In this document: piece after piece, positions 53,787-61,343 of the stretch
Layout of the letters: each line of letters opens with the position of its first letter
Numbering within the stretch: the stretch's first letter is position 1
The notes under the pieces: generated by a model
What the model was told of the DNA's origin: nothing
What the model saw: the letters and a program-made list of their open reading frames with translations, nothing else
Databases searched by the model: none
Translations under genes and position numbers: made by a program
Assembly: GCA_021771815.1 (NCBI GenBank)
Contig: JAETOE010000018.1
Coordinates: 1-64,000, forward strand
Length of the DNA: 64,000 nt
Reading direction: 5' to 3'
Source: Roseburia hominis
GTDB lineage: Bacteria; Bacillota; Clostridia; Lachnospirales; Lachnospiraceae

Positions 53787-55004
53787 ATGGCAAGATTTAC
53801 ATTACCACGCGATTTGTATCATGGAAAGGGAGCGCTGGAGGCACTCAAGGATTTCGAGGGAAAGAAAGCCATGATCTGTGTCGGCGGAGGTTCCATGAAG
53901 CGTTTCGGGTTTTTAGACCGCGCAAAGCAGTATCTCGAGGAAGCAGGTATGGAGGTAGCGCTTTTCGAGGGAATTGAGCCGGATCCGTCGGTGGAGACTG
54001 TTATGCGGGGCGCGAAAGCAATGGAAGAGTTCCAGCCGGATTGGATCGTAGCGATCGGCGGAGGTTCACCAATCGATGCTGCAAAGGCTATGTGGATCAA
54101 ATACGAGTATCCGGATATTACCTTTGAGGATATGTGCAAGGTGTTCGGTATTCCGAAGCTTCGTAAGAAAGCGCATTTCTGTGCAATTTCCTCTACATCC
54201 GGTACGGCGACGGAGGTGACGGCATTTTCAATCATCACGGACTACGACAAAGGCATTAAGTATCCGATCGCGGATTTCGAGATTACGCCGGACGTCGCGA
54301 TCGTAGATCCTGAACTTGCGGAGACGATGCCGCAGAAGCTTGTGGCGCACACCGGTATGGATGCGATGACGCACGCGGTTGAGGCGTATGTCTCTACGGC
54401 GAACTGTGATTTTACAGATCCGCTTGCGCTTCATGCAATCAAGATGATTCAGCGCGATCTGGTCGGCTCCTACAATGGGGATATGGAGAAGAGAGCTTCC
54501 ATGCATAACGCGCAGTGTCTTGCGGGCATGGCATTTTCCAACGCGCTGCTCGGCATCGTACATTCGATGGCGCACAAGACGGGCGCAGCGTTTGCAGATT
54601 ACGGCGCGCATATCATTCACGGTGCAGCGAACGCAATGTATCTGCCGAAGGTAATCGCGTTTAATGCGAAGGATGAGACGGCGAAGGCGCGTTACGGTGA
54701 AATTGCGGATTTCATGGGGCTAGGAGGTAATTCTCTGGATGAGAAGGTACAGCTTCTGATTACATATCTGCGCGGAATGAACGACGACCTTAATATTCCG
54801 CACTGCATCAAGAACTATGGGGCAGACAGCTATCCGACGGAGCAGGGCTTCGTACCGGAGGAGGTATTTTTAGAGAGACTGCCGGAGATTGCGGCAAATG
54901 CGCTTTTAGACGCCTGCACAGGCTCCAATCCGCGTCAGCCGAGTCAGGAGGAGATGGAGAAGCTGTTGAAGTGCTGCTACTATGATACTGAGGTAGATTT
55001 CTAA
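53787..55004 (+). CDS. Iron-containing alcohol dehydrogenase
   Basis: A 405-residue Fe-ADH (family III). The N-terminal nucleotide-binding half has GGGSMKRFGFL and GGGSPIDAAKAMW. The C-terminal metal-binding half has probable ligands in MDAMTHAVEAY, VHSMAHKTGAAF and HGAANAMYLP. It reduces short aldehydes to alcohols (or the reverse) with NAD(P)H in fermentation; it is similar to the ADH half of AdhE. The start at 53787 has GGAGGAGAA just upstream; longer in-frame starts at 53763 and 53667 lack family sequence. Confidence 0.92.
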   Translation: MARFTLPRDLYHGKGALEALKDFEGKKAMICVGGGSMKRFGFLDRAKQYLEEAGMEVALFEGIEPDPSVETVMRGAKAMEEFQPDWIVAIGGGSPIDAAKAMWIKYEYPDITFEDMCKVFGIPKLRKKAHFCAISSTSGTATEVTAFSIITDYDKGIKYPIADFEITPDVAIVDPELAETMPQKLVAHTGMDAMTHAVEAYVSTANCDFTDPLALHAIKMIQRDLVGSYNGDMEKRASMHNAQCLAGMAFSNALLGIVHSMAHKTGAAFADYGAHIIHGAANAMYLPKVIAFNAKDETAKARYGEIADFMGLGGNSLDEKVQLLITYLRGMNDDLNIPHCIKNYGADSYPTEQGFVPEEVFLERLPEIAANALLDACTGSNPRQPSQEEMEKLLKCCYYDTEVDF

Positions 55005-55027
55005 ATTATATTTCGGAGAATATAAGA

Positions 55028-55096
55028 AAAATAAGAGTGGGATGCCGCATTAACGCTGAGAATATCTGCGTTAATGCGGCATCCCACTCTTATTTT
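55028..55096. terminator. 29-bp perfect inverted repeat, bidirectional terminator
   Basis: The arms 55028-55056 and 55068-55096 are perfectly complementary over 29 bases with an 11-base loop. The outer edges are A-rich and T-rich, so the stem can end both the alcohol dehydrogenase transcript and the convergent XRE transcript. It is far longer than the other terminators in the window. Confidence 0.9.
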
Positions 55097-55131
55097 GAAA
55101 CCGTCGTACCGTTATATGTCACCGGCATGAA

Positions 55132-55494
55132 TCAGGATTGCTTTTCTTTTGGAATCTTGCGCACGACATTCAAATCGAGTAATTTGTTGATCGCTTTCTG
55201 GAGCTCCGGATGATTCCGGTAGGATTCGATGAGCGCGCGTTCCGAGGCAGTCACATGAAAGAAATCATCGTCCTTATAGCCGAATACCGACAGAACATCG
55301 GTGATGTTGTACATTTCACAGAGCGTAAGAAGCATGTCCGCGCTGGGATTTGCCTGCCCGCTTTCCCATCCGTAGATCGTCTTTGGAGCGACCTCCATAG
55401 AACGCTCGCGGAGCAGAAGCGAGACATCATTGACGGTAAGCTGATTTCGCTTTCGATATTCTTTTAAGACACGTGGAATGTATTCGTTTTTCAT
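55132..55494 (-). CDS. XRE-family transcriptional regulator (Cro/CI helix-turn-helix)
   Basis: A 120-residue protein. The N-terminal 65 residues form a Cro/CI-type helix-turn-helix (LTVNDVSLLLRERSMEVAPKTIYGWESGQANPS). The rest is a short helical tail (ASERALIESYRNHPELQKAINKLL). It is a small DNA-binding regulator divergent from spoVAD with 291 bases between. A link to sporulation is only positional. Confidence 0.88.
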   Translation of the reverse strand: MKNEYIPRVLKEYRKRNQLTVNDVSLLLRERSMEVAPKTIYGWESGQANPSADMLLTLCEMYNITDVLSVFGYKDDDFFHVTASERALIESYRNHPELQKAINKLLDLNVVRKIPKEKQS

Positions 55495-55717
55495 GTCGTT
55501 TACCTCGCAAAAATATCATAGCCTGCGCATATTTTAGCGTCAACGAATTCTGCCGAACCGAGAATACTACAAAACTAATCTTTAGAAACCGAGAAAAAGC
55601 GTGTCGTCAAACTGCTTTTGCATACAAGAATAGGTTTGTGTGAAATCGCGCGAAATATGCATGAAAAAGACATAGCTTCATTTGCGAAATAAAAAGCATA
55701 TGTTCGGAAGGAAACAT

Positions 55718-55747
55718 GAATAAGAAAAACCTTCGCTATCCATACTA
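55718..55747 (+). promoter_or_regulatory. Sigma-G promoter of spoVAD
   Basis: GAATA (55718-55722), 18 bases, then CATACTA (55741-55747). Both boxes and the spacing fit the sigma-G consensus (GHATR-N18-CATWHTA) without mismatch. The leader to the spoVAD start is about 30 bases. It shows that the second spoVA block can be made independently in the forespore. Confidence 0.75.
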
Positions 55748-55785
55748 AAAGAAAAGTGTTGCATAAGATGGAACGGAGGTTTTAT

Positions 55786-56796
55786 ATGAATGTGCAAGTA
55801 GGAAAGCAGAGCCTGCAGTTTGCGGAGGCGCCTTATATTATCAGCAGTGCGAGCATCGTCGGGAAGAAGGAGGGCGAAGGTCCGCTGGGGAACTGCTTTG
55901 ACGTGGTAGGAGACGATGATAAATTTGGACAGGACACGTGGGAGGAGGCGGAGAGCGAGCTCCAAAAGGAAGCGTTTACGATGGCAGTCGGCAAGGCGGG
56001 CTTAAAGCCGGAGGATATCAGGTATCTGTTTTCCGGGGATCTTCTCGGTCAGAACATAGCGACTTCCTTCGGGCTCATGGACTGCCAGGTCCCGCTTTTC
56101 GGTCTTTACGGCGCGTGCAGCACCTGCGGGGAAGCGCTCTCTCTCGGGGCAATGTGCGTGGCGGGAGGCTACGCAGATTACGTGGTATCCATGACGTCCA
56201 GTCATTTTGCGAGCGCGGAGAAACAGTTTCGTTTTCCCCTGGAATATGCCAATCAAAGACCCTTATCAGCTACCTGGACGGTCACGGGAAGCGGAGCCTA
56301 TGTACTTGGAAAACGACGCAGCAAGGCGCGCATCACGGGAATTACGACGGGAAAGATCGTAGATTACGGAATCAAGGATTCTATGAACATGGGAGCGGCG
56401 ATGGCCCCTGCCGCGGCGGACGTCATTTGTCGTCATTTGTCTGACTTTGGAAGAACCGCGGCGGATTACGATAAGATCATCACCGGCGATCTCGGGTCGG
56501 TCGGCCAGGAAATCCTGTGGGATCTGACGAGACAAAGCGGGTATGACATCAGCAGTGTGCACGAAGATTGCGGAATTATGATATATGATGCCAAAAAGCA
56601 GGGAACGGGTGCGGGAGGCTCGGGCTGCGGCTGTTCTGCCGTCACGCTCTCGGCGCATTATCTGAAACAGGTGGAGGAGGGAAAGTATAAGCGGATCCTC
56701 TTTGTACCGACAGGCGCGCTCCTGTCGACGGTCTCCTTCAATGAAGGTATGACCGTACCGGGCATCGCTCACGCCGTTGTAATTGAGTGTGCGTGA
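55786..56796 (+). CDS. spoVAD: Stage V sporulation protein AD
   Basis: A 336-residue protein of the thiolase-like fold, the dipicolinate-binding soluble subunit of the SpoVA channel. Diagnostic blocks are NCFDVVGDDDKFGQDTWEEAES, FSGDLLGQN, GLYGACSTCGEAL and GAGGSGCGCSAV. GGAGG is 9 bases upstream of the ATG at 55786; the longer frame from 55756 is rejected. spoVAE follows after 41 bases. Confidence 0.97.
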   Translation: MNVQVGKQSLQFAEAPYIISSASIVGKKEGEGPLGNCFDVVGDDDKFGQDTWEEAESELQKEAFTMAVGKAGLKPEDIRYLFSGDLLGQNIATSFGLMDCQVPLFGLYGACSTCGEALSLGAMCVAGGYADYVVSMTSSHFASAEKQFRFPLEYANQRPLSATWTVTGSGAYVLGKRRSKARITGITTGKIVDYGIKDSMNMGAAMAPAAADVICRHLSDFGRTAADYDKIITGDLGSVGQEILWDLTRQSGYDISSVHEDCGIMIYDAKKQGTGAGGSGCGCSAVTLSAHYLKQVEEGKYKRILFVPTGALLSTVSFNEGMTVPGIAHAVVIECA

Positions 56797-56837
56797 TAGC
56801 AATGAGCCGTGCAGCGGAGGGAAAGAAAGGAGAAATT

Positions 56838-57194
56838 ATGGATTATGTAAATGCATTCTGGGTCGGCGGTCTGATCTGTGCGCTGGTTCAGATTTTAATG
56901 GAAAAGACAAAGCTGCTTCCGGGGCGGATCATGGTGTTGTTAGTCTGTCTCGGCGTGTTGCTCGGCGCGCTGCAGATTTATGAGCCTTTTATGAAATTTG
57001 CAGGAGCGGGCGCTTCCGTGCCGCTCACGGGATTTGGAAACACGCTCTGGAAAGGCGTAAAGGAAGCGGTAGATGAGAACGGTTTCCTCGGAATCTTCAT
57101 GGGAGGCTTTAAGGCGAGCGCGGTGGGAATCTCAGCGGCGCTGGTATTCGGCTATCTTGCGAGCGTTATTTTCCAGCCGAAGATGAAAAAGTAA
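56838..57194 (+). CDS. spoVAE: Stage V sporulation protein AE (AEb type)
   Basis: A 118-residue membrane protein with about three or four helices matching SpoVAE/SpoVAEb. The segment FAGAGASVPLTGFGNTLWKGVKEA parallels the SpoVAC signature. The start at 56838 has AAAGGAGAAATT upstream and begins MDYVNAFWVGG; the frame opening at 56787 overlaps spoVAD. It is the last gene of the block and is followed by a strong terminator. Confidence 0.95.
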   Translation: MDYVNAFWVGGLICALVQILMEKTKLLPGRIMVLLVCLGVLLGALQIYEPFMKFAGAGASVPLTGFGNTLWKGVKEAVDENGFLGIFMGGFKASAVGISAALVFGYLASVIFQPKMKK

Positions 57195-57201
57195 AAGAGT
57201 G

Positions 57202-57250
57202 AAAAAGCTGACGTTCGGCAACGGAAATGATTGCCGAACGTCAGTTTTTT
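57202..57250. terminator. Bidirectional terminator between spoVAE and the GntR gene
   Basis: A 14-bp perfect stem (57208-57221 with 57231-57244) is flanked by AAAAA and TTTTTT. Confidence 0.92.
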
Positions 57251-57258
57251 ATTGATAA

Positions 57259-57954
57259 TTAATCGAGAGCCTTAAAATATTCGGGATGCCGGTAGATGAC
57301 TTCTGTGTTCGAGTTAAAGCCGTCATAGATATGGTGCGAAATCAGGTTGGCAAGCTCGTCGTAATCCTTTTTTGTGATGCTTTCCCAGATTCCGATGTGG
57401 TCGTCATAAAGCCGCATCAGGTGATCGCGATCGTCGAGATTTAAGAAGGTTCGGAAGCGCTCATACTGGGAATTGACACTTCCCAGAAAACTCATCACAG
57501 TCCGCTTTCCGGCAAGATCATAAAGCGCGGAATGGAAATCGTTATCGCTGATAATAAAAGCACGTCCAAGTTCGTCCGGGGAGGATTCCTGATGCAAGAG
57601 CTCGTGCTGTCTCTGCAGAATTAAGCGTATGCGGAATTCCTGCGACTTGTCATAACTCGCAGTCAGATCCTTTAAGACTGCCTGTTCCAATACCTCGCGC
57701 ATATAGAGAATGTCCGAAATCATATGTAGATCAATCAGTGATACAAAAGTGCCGATGTGCGGTCGGATTTCCAGGAGTCCCTCGCTCTCCAGCATTCGGA
57801 ACGCGTCGCGGACAGGGGTGCGTGAAATCTCAAATTCCGCCGCGGTGTCAATCTCGCTGATTGCCGAACCGGGAGGCAGTTCAAGATGCAGGATCTGTTC
57901 TTTTAATTTCTGGTAAACGGCTTCTGATGTGCCGGTGCGCTTCTTTGTATACAT
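57259..57954 (-). CDS. GntR-family regulator, FadR subfamily (FCD domain)
   Basis: A 231-residue repressor-type regulator. The winged helix occupies about residues 10-75 (VYQKLKEQILHLELPPGSAIS, then FEISRTPVRDAFRMLESEGLL). The FCD ligand domain occupies about 85-215 (DILYMREVLEQAVLKDL, NDFHSALYDLAGK), with His residues that normally bind a metal and an acid ligand. It is divergent from the uxuA operon, so hexuronate metabolites such as fructuronate or mannonate are likely inducers. A TGTATACA core covers its own start codon, suggesting autoregulation. Confidence 0.92.
   Translation of the reverse strand: MYTKKRTGTSEAVYQKLKEQILHLELPPGSAISEIDTAAEFEISRTPVRDAFRMLESEGLLEIRPHIGTFVSLIDLHMISDILYMREVLEQAVLKDLTASYDKSQEFRIRLILQRQHELLHQESSPDELGRAFIISDNDFHSALYDLAGKRTVMSFLGSVNSQYERFRTFLNLDDRDHLMRLYDDHIGIWESITKKDYDELANLISHHIYDGFNSNTEVIYRHPEYFKALD
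57946..57953. promoter_or_regulatory. GntR operator core over the regulator's start codon
   Basis: TGTATACA at 57946-57953 is the central 8 bases of the operator palindrome found before uxuA. It overlaps the ATG complement (57952-57954). Binding here would block the regulator's own expression. Confidence 0.45.
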
Positions 57955-58168
57955 AGAAATACCTCGTAATCATCGTATTTGTTTTCCACAAAAGAAGAAA
58001 AAACTTCGAAATGTATACCACGTTACATACTTAATATAAAGCCTGTAGAGCCAAAATACAATCTATTTTTTGAAAAAAGCGGATCGAAATACATAATTGG
58101 CATACAAGACGGGAAAACTTTCAGGAGAGACTGTGGAAAATAATAGGAAACGGATATAGAATCCAATG

Positions 58169-58180
58169 CTTGTATACAAG
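58169..58180. promoter_or_regulatory. GntR operator O2 (CTTGTATACAAG)
   Basis: A perfect 12-base palindrome, identical to the one within the uxuA promoter 119 bases downstream. The distance would allow looping between bound dimers. Confidence 0.7.
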
Positions 58181-58281
58181 TGGAAGATAAAAGAAAATAT
58201 GGAATATGTTGGAAGTGCTTGTGCAAAATACACAAAAACCGTGCGCATATATGTGCAAAACATAAAAAAGAAATGCGGCGA

Positions 58282-58310
58282 TTGACACTTGTATACAAGC
58301 ATGATATAGT
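58282..58310 (+). promoter_or_regulatory. uxuA promoter with operator O1 in the spacer
   Basis: TTGACA (58282-58287) and TATAGT (58305-58310) are 17 bases apart. The palindrome CTTGTATACAAG (58288-58299) fills the spacer exactly after the -35 box, so a bound GntR dimer must exclude RNA polymerase. A degenerate copy, CATGTATGCAAG, lies in the leader at 58355-58366. Confidence 0.82.
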
Positions 58311-58410
58311 CAAAATACAAAATGAATGAGATAATTGAAAAATGGAAAAGCATTCATGTATGCAAGCAAAAAGTACAGTAGGTTTTATAAGAACCGGAAT
58401 GGAGGAAAAC

Positions 58411-59466
58411 ATGAAATTATCGTTTCGCTGGTACGGAGAGGATGACAAGGTAACTTTAGAGAATATCCGTCAGATCCCGGGAATGCATTCCATCGTGACC
58501 GCAGTGTACGACGTGCCTGTCGGCGAGGTGTGGAGTGAGGAGAGCATTGCGAGATTGAAGAAGCTCGTGGAGAATGCAGGGCTTCATTTCGAAGTGATCG
58601 AGAGCATCCCGGTGCATGAGGACATCAAGCTTGGCAAGCCGGACCGTGACAAATATATTGAGAATTACTGCGAGAATATCCGTCGCGTGGCGAGGGCGGG
58701 CGTGAAATGCATCTGCTACAATTTTATGCCGGTGTTCGACTGGACAAGGACACAGCTCGATCATGTACTGCCGGACGGTTCCACGTCTTTAGTCTACTAT
58801 CAGGAGCAGGTCGATGCGGTAAATCCGCTTGAGAGCGACAGCGACCTGACGCTTCCGGGATGGGATTCAAGCTACACAAGGGAAGAGTTGAAGAACGTCG
58901 TTGCGGAATACAACGCAATGTCTGAGGATGATCTGTGGAATAACCTGAAATATTTTCTGGAGAAAGTCATTCCGGTGGCTGCAGCGTGTGATGTGAACAT
59001 GGCGATTCACGAGGACGATCCGTGTTGGAGTATTTTCGGACTGCCGCGCATCATCACCTGTGAGGAGAACATCGACCGTTTCTTAAAGCTTGTGGACGAT
59101 AAGCACAACGGCATTACTTTATGTACAGGTTCGCTCGGCTGCTCGAATAAGAACGATGTGGCAGCGATGGCGGCAAAGTATGCGGCGATGGGAAGAATCC
59201 ATTTTGCGCATCTTCGGAATGTTGCGGTGCTGGAGAACGGCTTTGAGGAGCGCGCACATCTTTCCTGCTGCGGTTCGCTCGATATGTACGCGATCGTGAA
59301 GGCACTGCATGAGAATGGATTTGACGGTTATGTCAGACCGGATCACGGAAGAATGATCTGGGGCGAAACAGGAAGACCGGGCTACGGACTTTACGACCGT
59401 GCACTTGGAGCAACCTATATCAACGGATTGTTCGAGGCAGTGGAGAAGGCTTGTGCAGGGAAATAG
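58411..59466 (+). CDS. uxuA: Mannonate dehydratase
   Basis: A 351-residue enzyme that turns D-mannonate into 2-keto-3-deoxygluconate in hexuronate breakdown. Family blocks are [75 protein letters not shown] and [13 protein letters not shown], carrying the metal-binding His/Cys/Asp residues. The start at 58411 has GGAGG 5 bases upstream and the family N-terminus; the frame from 58342 lies inside the leader. It is the first gene of an operon controlled by the divergent GntR regulator. Confidence 0.97.
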   Translation: MKLSFRWYGEDDKVTLENIRQIPGMHSIVTAVYDVPVGEVWSEESIARLKKLVENAGLHFEVIESIPVHEDIKLGKPDRDKYIENYCENIRRVARAGVKCICYNFMPVFDWTRTQLDHVLPDGSTSLVYYQEQVDAVNPLESDSDLTLPGWDSSYTREELKNVVAEYNAMSEDDLWNNLKYFLEKVIPVAAACDVNMAIHEDDPCWSIFGLPRIITCEENIDRFLKLVDDKHNGITLCTGSLGCSNKNDVAAMAAKYAAMGRIHFAHLRNVAVLENGFEERAHLSCCGSLDMYAIVKALHENGFDGYVRPDHGRMIWGETGRPGYGLYDRALGATYINGLFEAVEKACAGK

Positions 59467-59554
59467 CACAATATCCGATGGGATGACGGCGGCAGGGAAG
59501 ACTGCCTGACTGCCGGAGCATTTTATAAAAGAGAAATCTTTAGGAGGTTTAAAA

Positions 59555-60400
59555 ATGAAATTACCAATGCAGGTTGATTTGAAGGACAAGGTCGCAGTTG
59601 TGACGGGAGCAGGCGGAGTGATCTGTTCCAAGTTGGCGGAAGCGCTTGCTGCGTCGGGGGCGAAAGTCGCGCTGCTCGATTTGAACGGGGAAGCGGCGCA
59701 GAAGAGTGCGGACGAAATCGTGGCGCAGGGATTTACCGCAAAGGGATACAAGTGCAACGTGCTCGAGAAAGAGAGCGTTGAGGCGGCAAGAGACGCTATC
59801 GCAGCAGATTTCGGAACCTGCGATATCCTTGTAAACGGAGCGGGCGGAAACAACCCGAAGGCGACCACGGACGATGAGTACTTCGTGCCGGAGGATCTGG
59901 GCGAGATGAAAACATTTTTTGATTTGGATCCCTCCGGTGTAGAGTTCGTGTTCAACCTTAATTTTATGGGAACATTGCTTCCGACGCAGGTATTTGCGAA
60001 GGATATGATTGGTAAAGAGGGCGCGAATATCATCAACATCGCTTCCATGAACGCGTACACGCCTCTCACCAAGATTCCGGCATACTCGGGGGCAAAGGCT
60101 GCCATCGTGAACTTCACCGAGTGGCTGGCAGTGCATTTCTCCAAAGTCGGTATTCGCTGCAATGCGATCGCTCCGGGATTTTTGGCGACAGAACAGAACC
60201 GCAAGCTTCTGTTCAACGAGGACGGCACCCCGACTGCAAGGACCGGAAAGATTCTTGCAGGAACGCCGATGGAGCGTTTCGGCGAGCCGGAAGAACTTTT
60301 TGGAGCGTTGCTGTTTCTGGCATCTGAGGAAGCAAGTGGATTTGTCAACGGCGCATGCATTCCGATAGACGGAGCGTTTGCGGCATATTCGGGAGTCTAG
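59555..60400 (+). CDS. uxuB: SDR-family D-mannonate oxidoreductase (fructuronate reductase, YjmF type)
   Basis: A 281-residue classical short-chain dehydrogenase. The cofactor motif is VTGAGGVICSKLAEAL, where the last Gly of TGxxxGxG reads Cys. NGAGGNNP stands in the NNAG position, the catalytic Ser is in NIASMNAYTPL, and the YxxxK is YSGAK. Such SDR proteins next to uxuA act as fructuronate reductase (the Bacillus YjmF/UxuB type) rather than the long-chain dehydrogenase of E. coli. AGGAGG precedes the ATG. The symbol rests on context as well as sequence. Confidence 0.85.
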   Translation: MKLPMQVDLKDKVAVVTGAGGVICSKLAEALAASGAKVALLDLNGEAAQKSADEIVAQGFTAKGYKCNVLEKESVEAARDAIAADFGTCDILVNGAGGNNPKATTDDEYFVPEDLGEMKTFFDLDPSGVEFVFNLNFMGTLLPTQVFAKDMIGKEGANIINIASMNAYTPLTKIPAYSGAKAAIVNFTEWLAVHFSKVGIRCNAIAPGFLATEQNRKLLFNEDGTPTARTGKILAGTPMERFGEPEELFGALLFLASEEASGFVNGACIPIDGAFAAYSGV

Positions 60401-60485
60401 TGCGAAGAGGAGCTCTATGGCTTGCAGCAGGGCTGTGAGCCGGGAGTATCTAAAGCTTCACATCGTTTTGAAGGAGAGGGATATT

Positions 60486-61325
60486 ATGGGATATTTTGAT
60501 TTTGAAAAGGCGAGTGATTTTGCAGTGTGCATCGACAGCGACGGCTGTGCGATGGACACGATGGAGGTCAAACACAGGCGGTGTTTCGGACCGCAGTGGA
60601 TCAAGACGTTTGGGTTGGGTGAGCACTATGACGAGTGCTTAGAATTGTGGCTTTCCATCAACCTGTATTCGATTACGAGGGGAATCAACCGTTTCAAAGG
60701 GCTTGCCCTTGCACTCGAGGAGGTGCAGAAGCGTGGACTGTGGCAGGATGAAGGTCTGGAGGAGTTTGCGGTATGGACAAGGGAGGCGAAAGAGCTTTCC
60801 AATCCGGTACTGCTTGCACTGACGCAGAAGAGTGCGAACCTCTGTTTTGAGAAAGCGCTTCTGTGGAGCATCCGTACCAACCGGGCAATCCATGAGCTTC
60901 CCGGAAATGATATGCCGTTTCCGAATGTAAAATGGGCGATGGACGAGATGGCGGAACGTGCGGATCTTGCGGCGGTATCTTCGGCGAACAAGGAAGCTGT
61001 CGAGGCGGAGTGGGAGAAGCACAACTTAAAGGAGGACTGCCGCGTACTTTTGACGCAGGAGGCAGGGTCGAAGGCATTCTGCATCGGCGAGCTGCTGAAA
61101 AAGGGGTATGAACCGAAGCGGCTTCTGATGGTAGGCGACGCGCCGGGCGACCGCGATGCAGCGGCGAACAACGGCGTATGGTTCTATCCGATTCTGGTCG
61201 GGAAAGAGGGCGAGAGCTGGGCGAAGCTTTTGGACGAGGCGTTCCCGAGACTTTTGGACGGAACCTTCGATATGGAATACCAGAAGCAGCTGATAAAGCA
61301 GTTTGAGCAGAATTTGGGAGTGTAG
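60486..61325 (+). CDS. HAD-family hydrolase in the uxu operon
   Basis: A 279-residue phosphatase-like protein. Motif I is CIDSDGCAMDTMEVKH. The motif II Ser is probably in AVSSANKEAVEAEW, a motif III Lys is in the region after LTQEAGSKAF, and motif IV is MVGDAPGDRDAA. The start at 60486 has GAAGGAGAGGG upstream; the longer frame from 60378 is not family-like. It probably dephosphorylates a sugar acid or related intermediate made by this operon. The substrate is not known. Confidence 0.85.
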   Translation: MGYFDFEKASDFAVCIDSDGCAMDTMEVKHRRCFGPQWIKTFGLGEHYDECLELWLSINLYSITRGINRFKGLALALEEVQKRGLWQDEGLEEFAVWTREAKELSNPVLLALTQKSANLCFEKALLWSIRTNRAIHELPGNDMPFPNVKWAMDEMAERADLAAVSSANKEAVEAEWEKHNLKEDCRVLLTQEAGSKAFCIGELLKKGYEPKRLLMVGDAPGDRDAAANNGVWFYPILVGKEGESWAKLLDEAFPRLLDGTFDMEYQKQLIKQFEQNLGV

Positions 61326-61343
61326 AAAAGGAGGGCGATACCA

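Larger units (their letters stand above)
57955..58410 (+). promoter_or_regulatory. Divergent control region between GntR gene and uxuA (456 bp)
   Basis: This AT-rich gap has no gene. It holds a GTATAC core at 58013-58018, a half site ATACAAG at 58102-58108, two perfect palindromes at 58169-58180 and 58288-58299, the uxuA promoter, and a degenerate operator at 58355-58366. Two GTGCAAAA words occur at about 58221 and 58253; their meaning is unclear. Confidence 0.7.

Noticed and set aside
58411-59466. Longer uxuA frame from 58342
   Set aside because: The extra 23 residues lie in the leader, which carries a degenerate operator, and the good ribosome site serves 58411.
59119-60360. A 413-residue minus-strand frame opposite uxuA/uxuB
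   Set aside because: It spans two well-supported genes and their gap, with Ser/Ala/Pro-rich composition typical of a codon-bias shadow.
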